From contig NZ_RCDB01000003.1 in assembly GCF_003651225.1 (NCBI RefSeq), positions 747,259-811,258 of the forward strand: 64,000 nucleotides of DNA, given 5' to 3'. This stretch comes from Microbacterium telephonicum. GTDB taxonomy: Bacteria > Actinomycetota > Actinomycetes > Actinomycetales > Microbacteriaceae. Shown here one piece after another: positions 41,834 through 51,797 of the stretch. The translations under genes were made by a program, and so were the position numbers. The number at the start of each line of letters is the position of its first letter. Positions within the stretch are counted from its first letter, which is position 1. Below the pieces are notes generated by a model. The model was not told the origin of the DNA, made no database searches, and was given only the letters and a program-made list of their open reading frames with translations.

Positions 41834-43534
41834 ATGCTGCACACCTCATCTCCGGCCGTCGTCCTCGACGGCCTCACCTTCACCTGGCCCGACGGCTCGA
41901 CCGCCCTGGACACCGTCTCGGGCGCGATCGGCTCCGGTCGCACCGGGCTCATCGGCCGCAACGGCGCCGGCAAGTCGACGCTGCTGCGACTGATCTCCGG
42001 CGAGCTCGAGCCGACGTCGGGCTCGGTCGCCTGCGTCGGGACCGTCGACCGGCTGCCGCAGCAGCTGACGCTCGACGTCGACCGGCCCGTCGCCGACCTG
42101 CTCGGCGTCGGCCCGGCGCTGCGTGCCGTGCGCGCGATCGAGTCCGGCGACGTCGACCCCGCGCACTTCGAGACGGTCGGCGACGACTGGGACATCGAAG
42201 CCCGCGCGAACGCCGCCCTCGCCGAGGCCGGCCTCCCCGCCGGGGCCCTCGACCGCCGCGTCGGCTCGCTCTCGGGCGGTGAGGCCGTCTTGGCGGCTCT
42301 CACCGGCATCCGTCTGCGCCGCGCACCGATCGCCCTGCTCGACGAGCCGACCAACAACCTCGACGGCGAGGCCCGGGCGCGGCTGTACGACCTGGTGCGC
42401 GGATGGCGCGGGGCGCTGATCGTGGTGAGCCACGACACGGCGCTGCTCGAGCTCATGGACGACACGGCGGAGCTGTACGGCAACACGCTGAGCGTCTACG
42501 GCGGGCCCTACTCGCAGTGGCGCCAGTGGCTCGACGCCGAACAGGCCGCGGCCCGGCAGGCCGAGACCGCGGCGCGCGCCGACCTCAAGCGCGAGAAGCG
42601 GGACCGCATCCAGCAGGACCAGGTGATCGCGACGCGGGCCGCGATGGGCCGCAAAGCGCAGGTCGAGAAGCGCGTGCCCGGGATCATCGCGGGCGCCCGC
42701 AAACGTGCGGCGCAGGTCTCGGCCGGCCGCGTGCGCGGGATCGCCTCCGACCGGGAGGGTGCCGCCCGCGCCGCGCTCGACGTCGCCGAGCGGCGGGTGC
42801 GAGACGACGAGGCGGTGCGCATCGACCTGCCCGACCCGGGCGTCGCTGCGGGCCGCCGCATCGCGACGATCGGCGACGGCGAGCGGACCTGGACCGTCCA
42901 GGGCCCCGAGCGCGTGGCGCTCATCGGACCGAACGGTGCCGGGAAGACGACGCTGCTGCAGCGGATGCTCGCGGGGGCGGGCGCTGGGTCGGGGGCGCCG
43001 GTCGTTCACAACTCCGGAGATCCGGTGCAGATGGCGCCCGATCCGGACGTGGACGCCGGCTTGTCGCCGGATCTCCGGAGTTGTGCGCACGCGACCGCGC
43101 ACACCGAACGCATCGGGTACCTGTCGCAGCGCGTCGACGGGCTCGACGAGACGGCATCGGTGCTCGAGAACGTGCGGGCCTCGGCACCGGGCGTCGGCGA
43201 CGTACTGCTGCGCAACCGGCTCGCGCGGTTCCTCGTGCGGGGCGACACGGTGCTGCGGCCGGTGGCGGCGCTGTCCGGCGGCGAGCGGTTCCGCGTCGCG
43301 CTGGCCCGCATCCTGCTGGCCGACCCGGCACCGCAGCTGCTCGTGCTCGACGAGCCGACGAACAATCTCGATCTCGACACGATCGATCAGCTCGTCGACG
43401 CCCTCGGCGCGTATCGGGGTGCGGTGCTGGTGGTGAGCCACGACACCGGCTTCCTGCAGCGGCTCGCACCCGACCTGACCCTCGAGCTGCGGGACGGGGT
43501 GCTGACCGCGGCGCCCGCCATCGCGCGGGCCTGA
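41834..43534 (+). CDS. ABC-F family ATPase (ribosome protection/translation factor type)
   Basis: A 566-residue cytoplasmic protein with two ATPase domains and no membrane segment. First domain: Walker A GRNGAGKS, signature LSGGEA, Walker [13 protein letters not shown]. Second: [44 protein letters not shown] proteins bind the ribosomal E site and either relieve antibiotic blockage or tune translation. Residues about 381-420 do not look native: they coincide with a palindromic DNA element at 43007-43085, after which the normal [14 protein letters not shown] resumes. GGGAGG lies five bases before the ATG. A long structured leader suggests inducible expression. Confidence 0.93.
   Translation: MLHTSSPAVVLDGLTFTWPDGSTALDTVSGAIGSGRTGLIGRNGAGKSTLLRLISGELEPTSGSVACVGTVDRLPQQLTLDVDRPVADLLGVGPALRAVRAIESGDVDPAHFETVGDDWDIEARANAALAEAGLPAGALDRRVGSLSGGEAVLAALTGIRLRRAPIALLDEPTNNLDGEARARLYDLVRGWRGALIVVSHDTALLELMDDTAELYGNTLSVYGGPYSQWRQWLDAEQAAARQAETAARADLKREKRDRIQQDQVIATRAAMGRKAQVEKRVPGIIAGARKRAAQVSAGRVRGIASDREGAARAALDVAERRVRDDEAVRIDLPDPGVAAGRRIATIGDGERTWTVQGPERVALIGPNGAGKTTLLQRMLAGAGAGSGAPVVHNSGDPVQMAPDPDVDAGLSPDLRSCAHATAHTERIGYLSQRVDGLDETASVLENVRASAPGVGDVLLRNRLARFLVRGDTVLRPVAALSGGERFRVALARILLADPAPQLLVLDEPTNNLDLDTIDQLVDALGAYRGAVLVVSHDTGFLQRLAPDLTLELRDGVLTAAPAIARA
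43007..43085. repeat. 79-bp palindromic element inserted in frame in the ABC-F gene
   Basis: Perfect 19-bp inverted ends: CACAACTCCGGAGATCCGG (43007-43025) and CCGGATCTCCGGAGTTGTG (43067-43085). It begins on a codon boundary and is read through as [20 protein letters not shown] then PDLRSC. Its ends match the intergenic element at 18737-18807, so this looks like a mobile palindromic repeat domesticated as protein sequence. Confidence 0.75.
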
Positions 43535-43582
43535 ACAGGGAGGGCCGGATCCGGTCGATAGGCTCGCTCTCGAGGAGAGACG

Positions 43583-45025
43583 ATGACCGACACCGAACCG
43601 GATCCGGCCCGCACCCCCCGCCCGTGGCTGCCCTGGACGATCGCCGGCGCTGCGGCTGTCGCCGTCGTCATCGCCGCGGCGTTCGTCGTGGCCCCGCGCC
43701 TCCTGGCGGCTCCGGCGAGTCCGTCGGCTGCACCTTCGACGCCGCCTGCGCCGATCCCCACCGCGTCACCCACACCGTCCTGCTCGGTCACGGTCGTCGA
43801 CGCGACGTGGCGCGACGGGTACGAGCTCGATCTCCCGATCGACGGCAGAGTGACCGAGACGACGCTGGGCGAGGCGCGCGGCGCCCACGCATCGCCGTTC
43901 GAGATCGACGACACGCACACCGGCGTACTCGTCCAGGGCGAGTACGGCGCAGGCCCGAGCACACTGCTGGTCGTCGACCACGACGCCGCGACGGTCGTAT
44001 GGTCGGCGGAGGTCCCGTACGGCACGAGCGCGGTCGCGACTCCGGCCAATGCCGGATTGGACGACCGCATCGTCGTCTCCCACGGCGTCGAGCCGTCGTA
44101 TACGGAGAGCGTGCTGACCATGTACGACCTGACGTCTGGCGCAGTGGTGGCCGAGCGCACGCTCGCCGGCGATTGGGCGGGCGGCATCCACGCCGGTGCG
44201 GGCGTGACCGGCTACGGCCTCATCGCCCCCGCGGATGCCGACGGCTTCGCGGTGACCACGCGGGAGACCGCAACTTACCTCGATGCCGAGACGCTCGAGC
44301 CGCGCTGGGCCGTCACCGGCGAACAGTTCGGGGTCGGCCAGTTCGAAGGCGGCGTCCCCTTCCGGGTGGCAGGTGACGTGCTGTTCGTCGGCGGACATGC
44401 CGTGAGCATCGACACCGGGGAGGCGCTCGGCTGGTCGGTCGACGGCAGCCCCCTCGTCGCGGCCGGGCGCGTCATGGCGACGCCGATCGTGTACGACTCG
44501 CTCGACCCGTACCCGCTGTCGGGCATCGACATCCGCACCGGCGAGGCGTGCTGGAGCCACCAGGTGATCAGCGCGGCATCCGATGACGAGACGCTGTGGG
44601 TCGTGACCGCCGACGGTGTGCTGCAGCGCATCGATCCCGAGGCCGGCAGCGTCGTCGAGGACCGCGGACAGGTGGGCGACATGAGCGTGCGCCTGGTCGC
44701 CGATGCCCTGGTGCTCTCGCCACGGACCTATGACGCGGACCCCGCGGACGCGACGGTGCAGCCGGCCTCCGGCGGCAGCTGGACTCTCGCCGAATACGCC
44801 TCGCAGCCGTTGCAGTCCTCGAACGGGCAGATCCTCGTCACCGACTGGGGGACGGTCTCGACGGCGGGCATCACGACCGCGTACGACGCCGCGACCGGGG
44901 AGGTCGCGTGGTCTCTCGAGACCTCACCTGTGGACCGTTCTTCGGGCATCGGCGTCGGCGGCGGCGTGATGCTGCGCACCACCGATCTCGGCGACGGCCG
45001 GATGCGCCTCGACCTGCTGCATTGA
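43583..45025 (+). CDS. Membrane-anchored PQQ-like beta-propeller protein
   Basis: A 480-residue protein with one N-terminal membrane anchor (WTIAGAAAVAVVIAAAFVV) and a Ser/Pro/Ala spacer. An extracytoplasmic domain of repeated blades follows, such as TVVWSAEVPYGTSAVAT, LEPRWAVTG and YDAATGEVAWSLETS. The AxTGExxWS pattern is that of PQQ-like propellers (BamB-like), here without the residues needed for PQQ binding. A scaffold or sensor role is likely. AGGAG five bases before the ATG; TAGGCT at 43559-43564 could be its -10. Confidence 0.82.
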   Translation: MTDTEPDPARTPRPWLPWTIAGAAAVAVVIAAAFVVAPRLLAAPASPSAAPSTPPAPIPTASPTPSCSVTVVDATWRDGYELDLPIDGRVTETTLGEARGAHASPFEIDDTHTGVLVQGEYGAGPSTLLVVDHDAATVVWSAEVPYGTSAVATPANAGLDDRIVVSHGVEPSYTESVLTMYDLTSGAVVAERTLAGDWAGGIHAGAGVTGYGLIAPADADGFAVTTRETATYLDAETLEPRWAVTGEQFGVGQFEGGVPFRVAGDVLFVGGHAVSIDTGEALGWSVDGSPLVAAGRVMATPIVYDSLDPYPLSGIDIRTGEACWSHQVISAASDDETLWVVTADGVLQRIDPEAGSVVEDRGQVGDMSVRLVADALVLSPRTYDADPADATVQPASGGSWTLAEYASQPLQSSNGQILVTDWGTVSTAGITTAYDAATGEVAWSLETSPVDRSSGIGVGGGVMLRTTDLGDGRMRLDLLH

Positions 45026-45080
45026 TCGCCCCCGCGCGCAACCCGGCGCCGATGTCGGTGGTGGGGACGAAGATGGTGTG

Positions 45081-48000
45081 ATGGCCGATGTGCTCGAGAG
45101 GTTCGGTCCTGCCACGCAGGACTGGTTCCGCTCGGCCTTCGCAAGCCCGACCGACGCGCAGGCGGGTGCCTGGACGGCGATCTCGGCCGGCAAGCATGCG
45201 CTCGTGGTCGCCCCGACCGGGTCGGGCAAGACCCTCTCCGCCTTCCTGTGGGCGATCGACCGGATCTTCCACGACAAGGATGCCGAGCCCGCGGCGCCGG
45301 CGGAGAAGCCGACGAAGGGGCGCGGCCGCGAGGCCCGGCCGCCCCGCACCCAGGTGCTCTACATCTCGCCGCTGAAGGCGCTCGGCGTCGACGTCGAACG
45401 CAACCTCCGCTCCCCCCTCGTGGGCATCGGGCAGTCGGCGAGGCGCCTCGGCGTCGCCGTTCCCGAGGTCACCGTCGGCGTGCGCTCCGGCGACACCGCC
45501 TCCGCCGACCGGCGGCGCCTCGTCTCCCAGCCTCCCGACATCCTCATCACCACGCCCGAGTCGCTGTACCTGATGCTCACGTCGCAGGCGGCGGAGACGC
45601 TCACCGGGGTGCACACGGTCATCATCGACGAGGTGCACGCCGTCGCCGCCACGAAGCGCGGCGCGCATCTCGCGGTCAGCCTCGAACGTCTCGACGCGCT
45701 GCTCGAGCGGCCGGCGCAGCGCATCGGGCTGTCGGCGACGGTACGTCCGATCGACGAAGTCGCCCGCTTCCTCGGCGGCGCCGCCCCGGTCGAGATCGTG
45801 GCGCCGAAGGCGTCGAAGGCGTTCGACCTGTCGGTCGTGGTGCCGATCGACGACATGTCGAACCCGCCCCCCGCTCCCGGATCGGAGGCGCCGGCGGAGG
45901 ACGGCGCGGCCGCAGACGCCGGGGGCGAGTGGTACTCGCCGCCGCCGACCGAGGTCACGGGGTCGGTGTGGCCGCATGTGGAGGAGGCGATCGTCGACCG
46001 CATCCTGGCGCACCGCTCGACGATCGTCTTCGCCAACGCCCGGCGTCTGGCCGAGCGCCTCACCGGGCGACTCAACGAGATCTACGCGGAGCGGATGGGG
46101 CTCGACGTGCCCGAGCCGACGGTCCCGGCGGCCATGATGGCGCAGGCGGGGGCCACTGCGGGCGTCGCGCCGATCCTCGCGAAGGCGCACCACGGCTCGG
46201 TCTCGAAAGAACAGCGCGCGCAGGTCGAGGACGAACTGAAGTCGGGGGTGCTGCGCTGCGTCGTCGCCACGAGCTCGCTCGAACTCGGCATCGACATGGG
46301 CGCCGTCGACCTCGTCATCCAAGTCGAGGCACCGCCGTCGGCGGCATCCGGCCTGCAGCGCGTGGGGCGGGCCGGACACCAGGTCGGCGAGGTCAGCCGA
46401 GCGGCTCTGTTCCCGAAGCACCGGGGCGACGTCCTGCACACGGCGGTCGTGACCGAGCGGATGCTGGCGGGCAGCATCGAGGCGATCGCGATCCCGCAGA
46501 ACCCGCTCGACATCCTCGCGCAGCAGACGATCGCCGCGTGCGCGACCGGGCCGGTCGACGTCGAAGGCTGGTTCGAGACCGTGAAGCGCTCGGCGCCGTT
46601 CCGCTCGCTGCCCCGCTCCGCCTACGAGGCGACACTCGATCTGCTCGCCGGGCGGTACCCGTCCGACGAGTTTGCGGAATTGCGGCCTCGGGTCGTCTGG
46701 GATCGAGACCAGGGCGTGCTGACAGGTCGTCCGGGCGCGCAGCGCGTCGCGGTCACGAGCGGTGGCACGATCCCCGACCGCGGCCTGTTCGGCGTCTTCG
46801 TCGCCGGCGAGACCCGCAACGCCCGTGTCGGCGAGCTCGACGAGGAGATGGTCTACGAGTCGCGCGTGGGCGACGTGTTCACGCTCGGCACGACGAGCTG
46901 GCGCATCGCCGAGATCACGCACGACCGCGTGAACGTGACGCCCGCGTTCGGCCAGCCCGGAAAGGTGCCGTTCTGGCACGGCGACGGCCTGGGTCGACCC
47001 GCCGAGCTCGGTGAGGCGCTCGGCAGGTTCTCGCGGGAGGTCGCCGCCTCCGGCGCGGAGAAGGCGACCGCGCGTCTGCGCGAATCGGGACTCGACGACA
47101 ACGCGATCGGCAACCTGCTCGGCTACCTCGACGAGCAGAAGGAGGCGACCGGCACGCTGCCGACCGACAAGACGCTCACGGTGGAGCGCTCCCGCGACGA
47201 GGTGGGCGACTGGCGGATCATCCTGCATTCCCCGTACGGCATGCATGTGCACTCCCCTTGGGCGCTGGCGGTGAACGCCCGCATCCGCGAGCGGCTGGGC
47301 GTCGAAGGATCGGCGGTCGCGAGCGACGACGGGATCATCGCCCGCGTGCCGGATGCCGAGGCCGAGCCGCCCGGTGCCGAGTTGTTCGTCTTCGACCCCG
47401 ATGAACTCGAGCAGATCGTGACCGACGAGGTGGGCGGGTCGGCGCTGTTCGCGTCCCGGTTCCGCGAGTGCGCTGCGCGCGCCCTGCTGCTGCCCCGGCT
47501 GAATCCCAACCGACGATCGCCGCTGTGGCAGCAGCGGCAGAAATCCGCACAGCTCCTCGAGGTCGCGAAGAACCATCCGACCTTCCCGATCATCCTGGAG
47601 ACACTGCGCGAGGTGCTGCAGGACGTCTACGACCTGCCCGCGCTCCTGCGCATCACCCGGGCGATCGGCGACCGCCGCATCCGCCTCGTCGAGACGACGA
47701 CCAGCCAGCCGTCGCCGTTCGCGCGCGACCTGCTTTTCGGGTACGTCGGGGCGTTCATGTACGAGGGCGATTCGCCGCTGGCCGAACGCCGCGCGGCGGC
47801 ACTCTCGGTCGACCCGGCGCTGCTGAGCGAACTGCTGGGCAAGGTCGAGATGCGCGAGCTGCTCGACCCCGACGTCATCGCCCAGTTCGAACGCGAGACC
47901 CAGCGCCTGGACCCCACCCGCCGCGCCCGCGGGGTGGAGGGTGTCGCCGACCTGCTGCGCGTGCTCGGTCCGCTGTCGCCTGATGAGGTGGCCGACCGGC

Positions 48001-49820
48001 TCGAGGCCGACGACGGCAGCGCCCGGTCGACACCGGTCGAGGGCGCCGTCCCCCCGCCCGCTCCCGCCGCGACGATCGCGGAGGCGCAGTCCGCCCTCGA
48101 CACCCTCGTCGACACCCGCCGCGCGATCGCCGTGACGATCGGCGGGGTGCCGCGCGTCGCCGCGATCGAGGATGCGGCGCGCCTGCGCGACGCACTGGGC
48201 ATCGCGCTGCCCGTCGGCATCCCGACCGCGTTCCTCGAGCCGGTGCCCGATCCGCTCGCCGACCTCGTCGCCCGCCACGCCCGCACCCACGGGCCGTTCC
48301 GCACCTCGGAGGTGGCCGAGCGCCTCGGCGTGGGAGCGGCGGTCGCCCGTCAGACGCTGCAGCGTCTCGAGTCGCAGGGACGCCTCGCGAGCGGATTCTT
48401 CCTCCCCGCGACCGGCACCGGCTCGGACGAGGTCGAGTGGTGCGACCGCGAAGTGCTGCGCCGGCTGCGCTTGCGTTCCCTCGCCGCGATCCGCGGGTCG
48501 GTCGAGCCCGTCGCGCCCGAGGCGTTCGCCCGCTTCCTGCCGGAATGGCAGCACCTCGCGCGCCCGCTGGAGGGCGTCGACGGCGTGCTCGCCGTGATCG
48601 AGCAGCTCGCGGGCGTGCCGATCCCCGCCAGCGCGTGGGAGTCGCTCGTACTCCCGTCCCGCGTCTCCGACTACAGTCCGGCGATGCTCGACGAGCTCGC
48701 GTCGACCGGCGAGGTGGTGTGGTCGGGGCACGGGTCGCTCCCGGGACGGGACGGCTGGATCGCCCTCCACCCCGCCGACACCGCGCCGCTGACGCTCCGC
48801 CCCGCCGACGACGACGAGCCGCCGTCCGAACTCGAGCAGCGCGTGCTCGACGCCCTCGCCGGTGGGGGCGCGTTCTTCGCGGGTCAGCTCGTCGCCGGGG
48901 CCGGCGCCGAGAACGAGCAGCAGGTCGTCGACGCGCTGTGGAACCTGGCCTGGACGGGGCGGGTCACGGGCGACACGTTCGCGCCGATCCGCGCCCTGCT
49001 CGGCGGCGGGTCCCAGGCGCACCGCGTGAAGCGCCGCACGCCCCGCACCCGCATGTTCCGCGGGGTGCCGCTGGCGGCGACGGGTGGGGTGGTCACCGCC
49101 CCGCAGCGACCCGCGCTCGTCGGAGGTCGGTGGTCGCTGCTTCCCGAACCCGTGGCGGATGCCGGGCTGCGCGCCGCGGCGGCGGCGAGCCTGCTGCTGG
49201 AGCGGCACGGTGTCGTCACGCGCGGCGCCGTGCAGGCCGAGAGCGTGCCGGGCGGCTTCGCGCAGGTGTATCGCACCCTCGCGGGCTTCGAGGATGCCGG
49301 ACACTGCCGGCGTGGCTACTTCATCGAAAGGCTCGGTGCCGCCCAGTTCGCCACCTCGGCCACCGTCGACCGGCTGCGCGGCTACGCGGGCCTGGCCGAC
49401 CCGCCGCCGCGTCACGCGGTGACCCTGGCGGCGACCGACCCGGCGAATCCCTACGGCGCGGCGCTCGCCTGGCCGACTCTCGACGGCGTCGGTCACCGCC
49501 CGGGCCGGAAGGCCGGGGGCCTCGTCGTGCTCGTCGACGGCGCACTCGTGCTGTACCTCGAACGCGGTGGCCGCACGGCGCTCGTCTTCCCCGGCGACAA
49601 CGAGGCCGCCACCGCCGGCGAGGCCGCCACCGACGCCGAGGTGCTCGCGGCCGCGGCGCGCAGCCTCGTCGACACGGCGCGCCGACGCCGCCTCGACACC
49701 CTGACGATCGAACAGGTCGGCGGCGAGTTCGTCTACGGCACCGCGTTCGGCGCCGCGCTCCGGAGCGCGGGCTTCGTCGAGTCCGCCCGCGGCCTCACCC
49801 TGCGGCGGGTCACCGGCTGA
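45081..49820 (+). CDS. lhr: ATP-dependent helicase Lhr
   Basis: A 1579-residue SF2 helicase. Q-motif Gln27, Walker A APTGSGKT at 44-51, DEVH box at 183-186 (TVIIDEVHAVAATKRG), motif III GLSATVRP, and C-terminal RecA motifs (VVATSSLELGIDMG, GLQRVGRAGHQVGEV). The large C-terminal part carries winged-helix and AlkZ-like domains, giving the full long Lhr of Actinobacteria. Lhr translocates 3' to 5' on single-stranded DNA, unwinds RNA:DNA hybrids and is induced by DNA damage in mycobacteria. Its stop overlaps the nei2 start (TGATG), so helicase and glycosylase are made together. Confidence 0.96.
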   Translation: MADVLERFGPATQDWFRSAFASPTDAQAGAWTAISAGKHALVVAPTGSGKTLSAFLWAIDRIFHDKDAEPAAPAEKPTKGRGREARPPRTQVLYISPLKALGVDVERNLRSPLVGIGQSARRLGVAVPEVTVGVRSGDTASADRRRLVSQPPDILITTPESLYLMLTSQAAETLTGVHTVIIDEVHAVAATKRGAHLAVSLERLDALLERPAQRIGLSATVRPIDEVARFLGGAAPVEIVAPKASKAFDLSVVVPIDDMSNPPPAPGSEAPAEDGAAADAGGEWYSPPPTEVTGSVWPHVEEAIVDRILAHRSTIVFANARRLAERLTGRLNEIYAERMGLDVPEPTVPAAMMAQAGATAGVAPILAKAHHGSVSKEQRAQVEDELKSGVLRCVVATSSLELGIDMGAVDLVIQVEAPPSAASGLQRVGRAGHQVGEVSRAALFPKHRGDVLHTAVVTERMLAGSIEAIAIPQNPLDILAQQTIAACATGPVDVEGWFETVKRSAPFRSLPRSAYEATLDLLAGRYPSDEFAELRPRVVWDRDQGVLTGRPGAQRVAVTSGGTIPDRGLFGVFVAGETRNARVGELDEEMVYESRVGDVFTLGTTSWRIAEITHDRVNVTPAFGQPGKVPFWHGDGLGRPAELGEALGRFSREVAASGAEKATARLRESGLDDNAIGNLLGYLDEQKEATGTLPTDKTLTVERSRDEVGDWRIILHSPYGMHVHSPWALAVNARIRERLGVEGSAVASDDGIIARVPDAEAEPPGAELFVFDPDELEQIVTDEVGGSALFASRFRECAARALLLPRLNPNRRSPLWQQRQKSAQLLEVAKNHPTFPIILETLREVLQDVYDLPALLRITRAIGDRRIRLVETTTSQPSPFARDLLFGYVGAFMYEGDSPLAERRAAALSVDPALLSELLGKVEMRELLDPDVIAQFERETQRLDPTRRARGVEGVADLLRVLGPLSPDEVADRLEADDGSARSTPVEGAVPPPAPAATIAEAQSALDTLVDTRRAIAVTIGGVPRVAAIEDAARLRDALGIALPVGIPTAFLEPVPDPLADLVARHARTHGPFRTSEVAERLGVGAAVARQTLQRLESQGRLASGFFLPATGTGSDEVEWCDREVLRRLRLRSLAAIRGSVEPVAPEAFARFLPEWQHLARPLEGVDGVLAVIEQLAGVPIPASAWESLVLPSRVSDYSPAMLDELASTGEVVWSGHGSLPGRDGWIALHPADTAPLTLRPADDDEPPSELEQRVLDALAGGGAFFAGQLVAGAGAENEQQVVDALWNLAWTGRVTGDTFAPIRALLGGGSQAHRVKRRTPRTRMFRGVPLAATGGVVTAPQRPALVGGRWSLLPEPVADAGLRAAAAASLLLERHGVVTRGAVQAESVPGGFAQVYRTLAGFEDAGHCRRGYFIERLGAAQFATSATVDRLRGYAGLADPPPRHAVTLAATDPANPYGAALAWPTLDGVGHRPGRKAGGLVVLVDGALVLYLERGGRTALVFPGDNEAATAGEAATDAEVLAAAARSLVDTARRRRLDTLTIEQVGGEFVYGTAFGAALRSAGFVESARGLTLRRVTG

Positions 49821-50602
49821 TGCCCGAGGGCGACACCGTCTTCCGCACCGCGCGGCGACTGCACGAGGCCTTGGCGGGACAGGAGGTCACGCGCTTCGAC
49901 ATCCGGGTGCCGGGCAGCGCCACCGCCGACCTCACGGGGCAGACGGTGCGGGAGGTCGTCCCGCGCGGCAAGCATCTGCTGCTGCGGGTCGGCGCGCACA
50001 CCCTGCACTCGCATCTGAAGATGGAGGGCGAGTGGCACGTGTACCGCCCGGGAGAGCGGTGGCGCAAACCCGCCTACACCGCCCGGGCGATCGTCGGCGT
50101 CGCGCGGGCGGATGCCGTCGGCTTCGACCTCGCCCAGGTCGAAGTGCTGCCCACCCGCGAGGAGGACCGGGTCGTCGGCCACCTGGGCCCCGACCTGCTC
50201 GACCCGGCGTGGACGGCGGCCGACGCGGCCGAGGCCGCCCGCCGTGTCGGTTCCGACGCGCGTGAAGCCCACGTCGCCCTGCTCGACCAGCGCAACGTCG
50301 CCGGATTCGGGAACGTCTACGCGAACGAGCTGCTGTTCGTGCGCGGCATCCGCCCCACCACGCCGGCGGCGCAGGTCGACGCCGCGAAGCTCATCGACAC
50401 CGGGCTGCGGATGATCCGCGCGAACCGCGACCGTCCGCATCGCACGTTCACGGGCGAGGATCGCCCGGGCCGTCGCACCTGGGTGTACGGGCGGGAGCGG
50501 CAGCCGTGCCGCCGCTGCGGCACCGCCATCGAGAAGACCGAGCTGGGCGCCGACCCGACCGCGGAGCGCATCGTGTTCTGGTGCCCGCGCTGTCAGAGCT
50601 GA
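49820..50602 (+). CDS. nei2: Fpg/Nei-family DNA glycosylase (Nei2-like)
   Basis: A 260-residue base-excision glycosylase/AP lyase. The N-terminal MPEGDTVFRTARRL gives the catalytic Pro2 and Glu3. The helix-two-turn-helix is NVAGFGNVYANELLFVRGI and the zinc finger is CRRCGTAIEKT...FWCPRCQ. The sequence follows the mycobacterial Nei2 subgroup, which removes oxidised pyrimidines. It is translationally coupled to lhr by a one-base overlap, linking strand opening to base removal. Confidence 0.93.
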   Translation: MPEGDTVFRTARRLHEALAGQEVTRFDIRVPGSATADLTGQTVREVVPRGKHLLLRVGAHTLHSHLKMEGEWHVYRPGERWRKPAYTARAIVGVARADAVGFDLAQVEVLPTREEDRVVGHLGPDLLDPAWTAADAAEAARRVGSDAREAHVALLDQRNVAGFGNVYANELLFVRGIRPTTPAAQVDAAKLIDTGLRMIRANRDRPHRTFTGEDRPGRRTWVYGRERQPCRRCGTAIEKTELGADPTAERIVFWCPRCQS

Positions 50603-50622
50603 CGGGTGGGACGGCCGGGGGT

Positions 50623-51270
50623 TCAGTGCCCGAGGTACCGTCCCGGTCGGTGGTTGAGGGCCAGCACGAGGTTCAGCAGCACCGCGCCGACGGCGCTGAG
50701 CAGCACGATCGGCCACGGCACCACCAGCAGCGACAGCGCGATGACGATGGTGTCGAAGATCATGAGCGTCCACCCGACGCTGAAGCCGGTCGCGTCCTGG
50801 ATGATGAGGCCGACGACGTTGAATCCGCCCACGCTGCCGCGATGGCGGAACAGGATGAGCACGCCGACCCCGGCGACGAGGTTGCCGGCGAGGATGCCGT
50901 AGAACGGCTGCAGATCGGTGATCGGGAAGAACGTGTCGTGCACGACCGCGAACCCCGACACGAGGGCGATGCACACGATGGTGCGCAGCGTGAAGCTCCA
51001 GCCGCGTTTCCACAGCGCGAGCAGCGCGAACGGCACGTTGATCAGGAAGAACAGCACCGGAACGCCCCACCCGGTCGCGTACGTGACCAGCAGCGCGAGA
51101 CCCGCCGTGCCGCCCGTGACGGCGCCGGCGGCGTGGAGCAGATGCAGACCGAGCGAGACCAAGAAAGTGCCGGTCAGGATGCCGAGTACGTCTTCGGGCA
51201 CCGAGTGGGCGTGGGCCTTCGAATCGAAGACCAGCGTCGGCTGCGTGGTCGGGTCGGCGGGGTCGGTCAC
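50623..51270 (-). CDS. YitT-family membrane protein
   Basis: About 215 residues with five to six membrane segments (ILTGTFLVSLGLHLLHAAGA, TGGTAGLALLVTYATG, VPVLFFLINVPFALLALW), matching the YitT_membrane domain: GGTAGLALL and GGFNVVGLIIQ are characteristic. Function is unknown in all members. I chose the GTG at 51270 because AGGA lies 7 bases upstream; an in-frame GTG at 51291 would add seven residues. It is convergent with nei2 and divergent from the hexapeptide protein gene. Confidence 0.83.
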   Translation of the reverse strand: MTDPADPTTQPTLVFDSKAHAHSVPEDVLGILTGTFLVSLGLHLLHAAGAVTGGTAGLALLVTYATGWGVPVLFFLINVPFALLALWKRGWSFTLRTIVCIALVSGFAVVHDTFFPITDLQPFYGILAGNLVAGVGVLILFRHRGSVGGFNVVGLIIQDATGFSVGWTLMIFDTIVIALSLLVVPWPIVLLSAVGAVLLNLVLALNHRPGRYLGH

Positions 51271-51364
51271 CACGACATCCTGCCAAATCACCGGGCCCGT
51301 GCCGAACGCGGGGCGCCGGGAATGCCCGGAGGCCCGTCGCGGTTGGTGTGTACAGGAGGTTCTG

Positions 51365-51772
51365 TTGGGAAAGAACTACGTCGACATCGAGAACGACCGC
51401 GGCGAGATGCTGCGCTACCGCAAGCACGTCAACGGTCGCGGACTCATCGCGAACGGCGCGAAGGTGCACGCGAGCGCGCTCGTCGAAGCGGGTGCCTATG
51501 TCGAACCGGGCGTGCAGATCGCCGCGGGCGCGCACGTCGGACGCGGCGTGTGGATCGAACCGGATGCCGTCATCGGCCCGAACGCCGAGATCGCGCCGCA
51601 CGCCCACATCGGCTCGGGAGCCGCGATCGGCGGGGGCGCCAAGATCGGGGTGCGCACGGTCGTCGGCCGCGGCGCGCTGGTCGCGACCGGCTCGCTCATC
51701 GGCGACGACGAGACGATCGCCGACGGCGAGCGAGTCGCCACCGACCGTCGCGGACTGCGACTCGCGGCCTGA
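51365..51772 (+). CDS. Hexapeptide-repeat (left-handed beta-helix) protein
   Basis: A 135-residue protein. After a short N-terminal part, residues 35-115 form left-handed beta-helix turns (VHASALVEAGAYVEPGVQIA, VGRGVWIEPDAVIGPNAEI), the fold of LpxA-type acyl- and acetyltransferases and gamma carbonic anhydrases. No transferase C-domain or zinc histidine set is evident, so it may be a structural trimer. The start is a TTG at 51365: AGGAGG lies five bases upstream and no ATG or GTG fits. Confidence 0.8.
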   Translation: MGKNYVDIENDRGEMLRYRKHVNGRGLIANGAKVHASALVEAGAYVEPGVQIAAGAHVGRGVWIEPDAVIGPNAEIAPHAHIGSGAAIGGGAKIGVRTVVGRGALVATGSLIGDDETIADGERVATDRRGLRLAA

Positions 51773-51797
51773 TCGCTCCGCATGACGGCCCGCGCCG

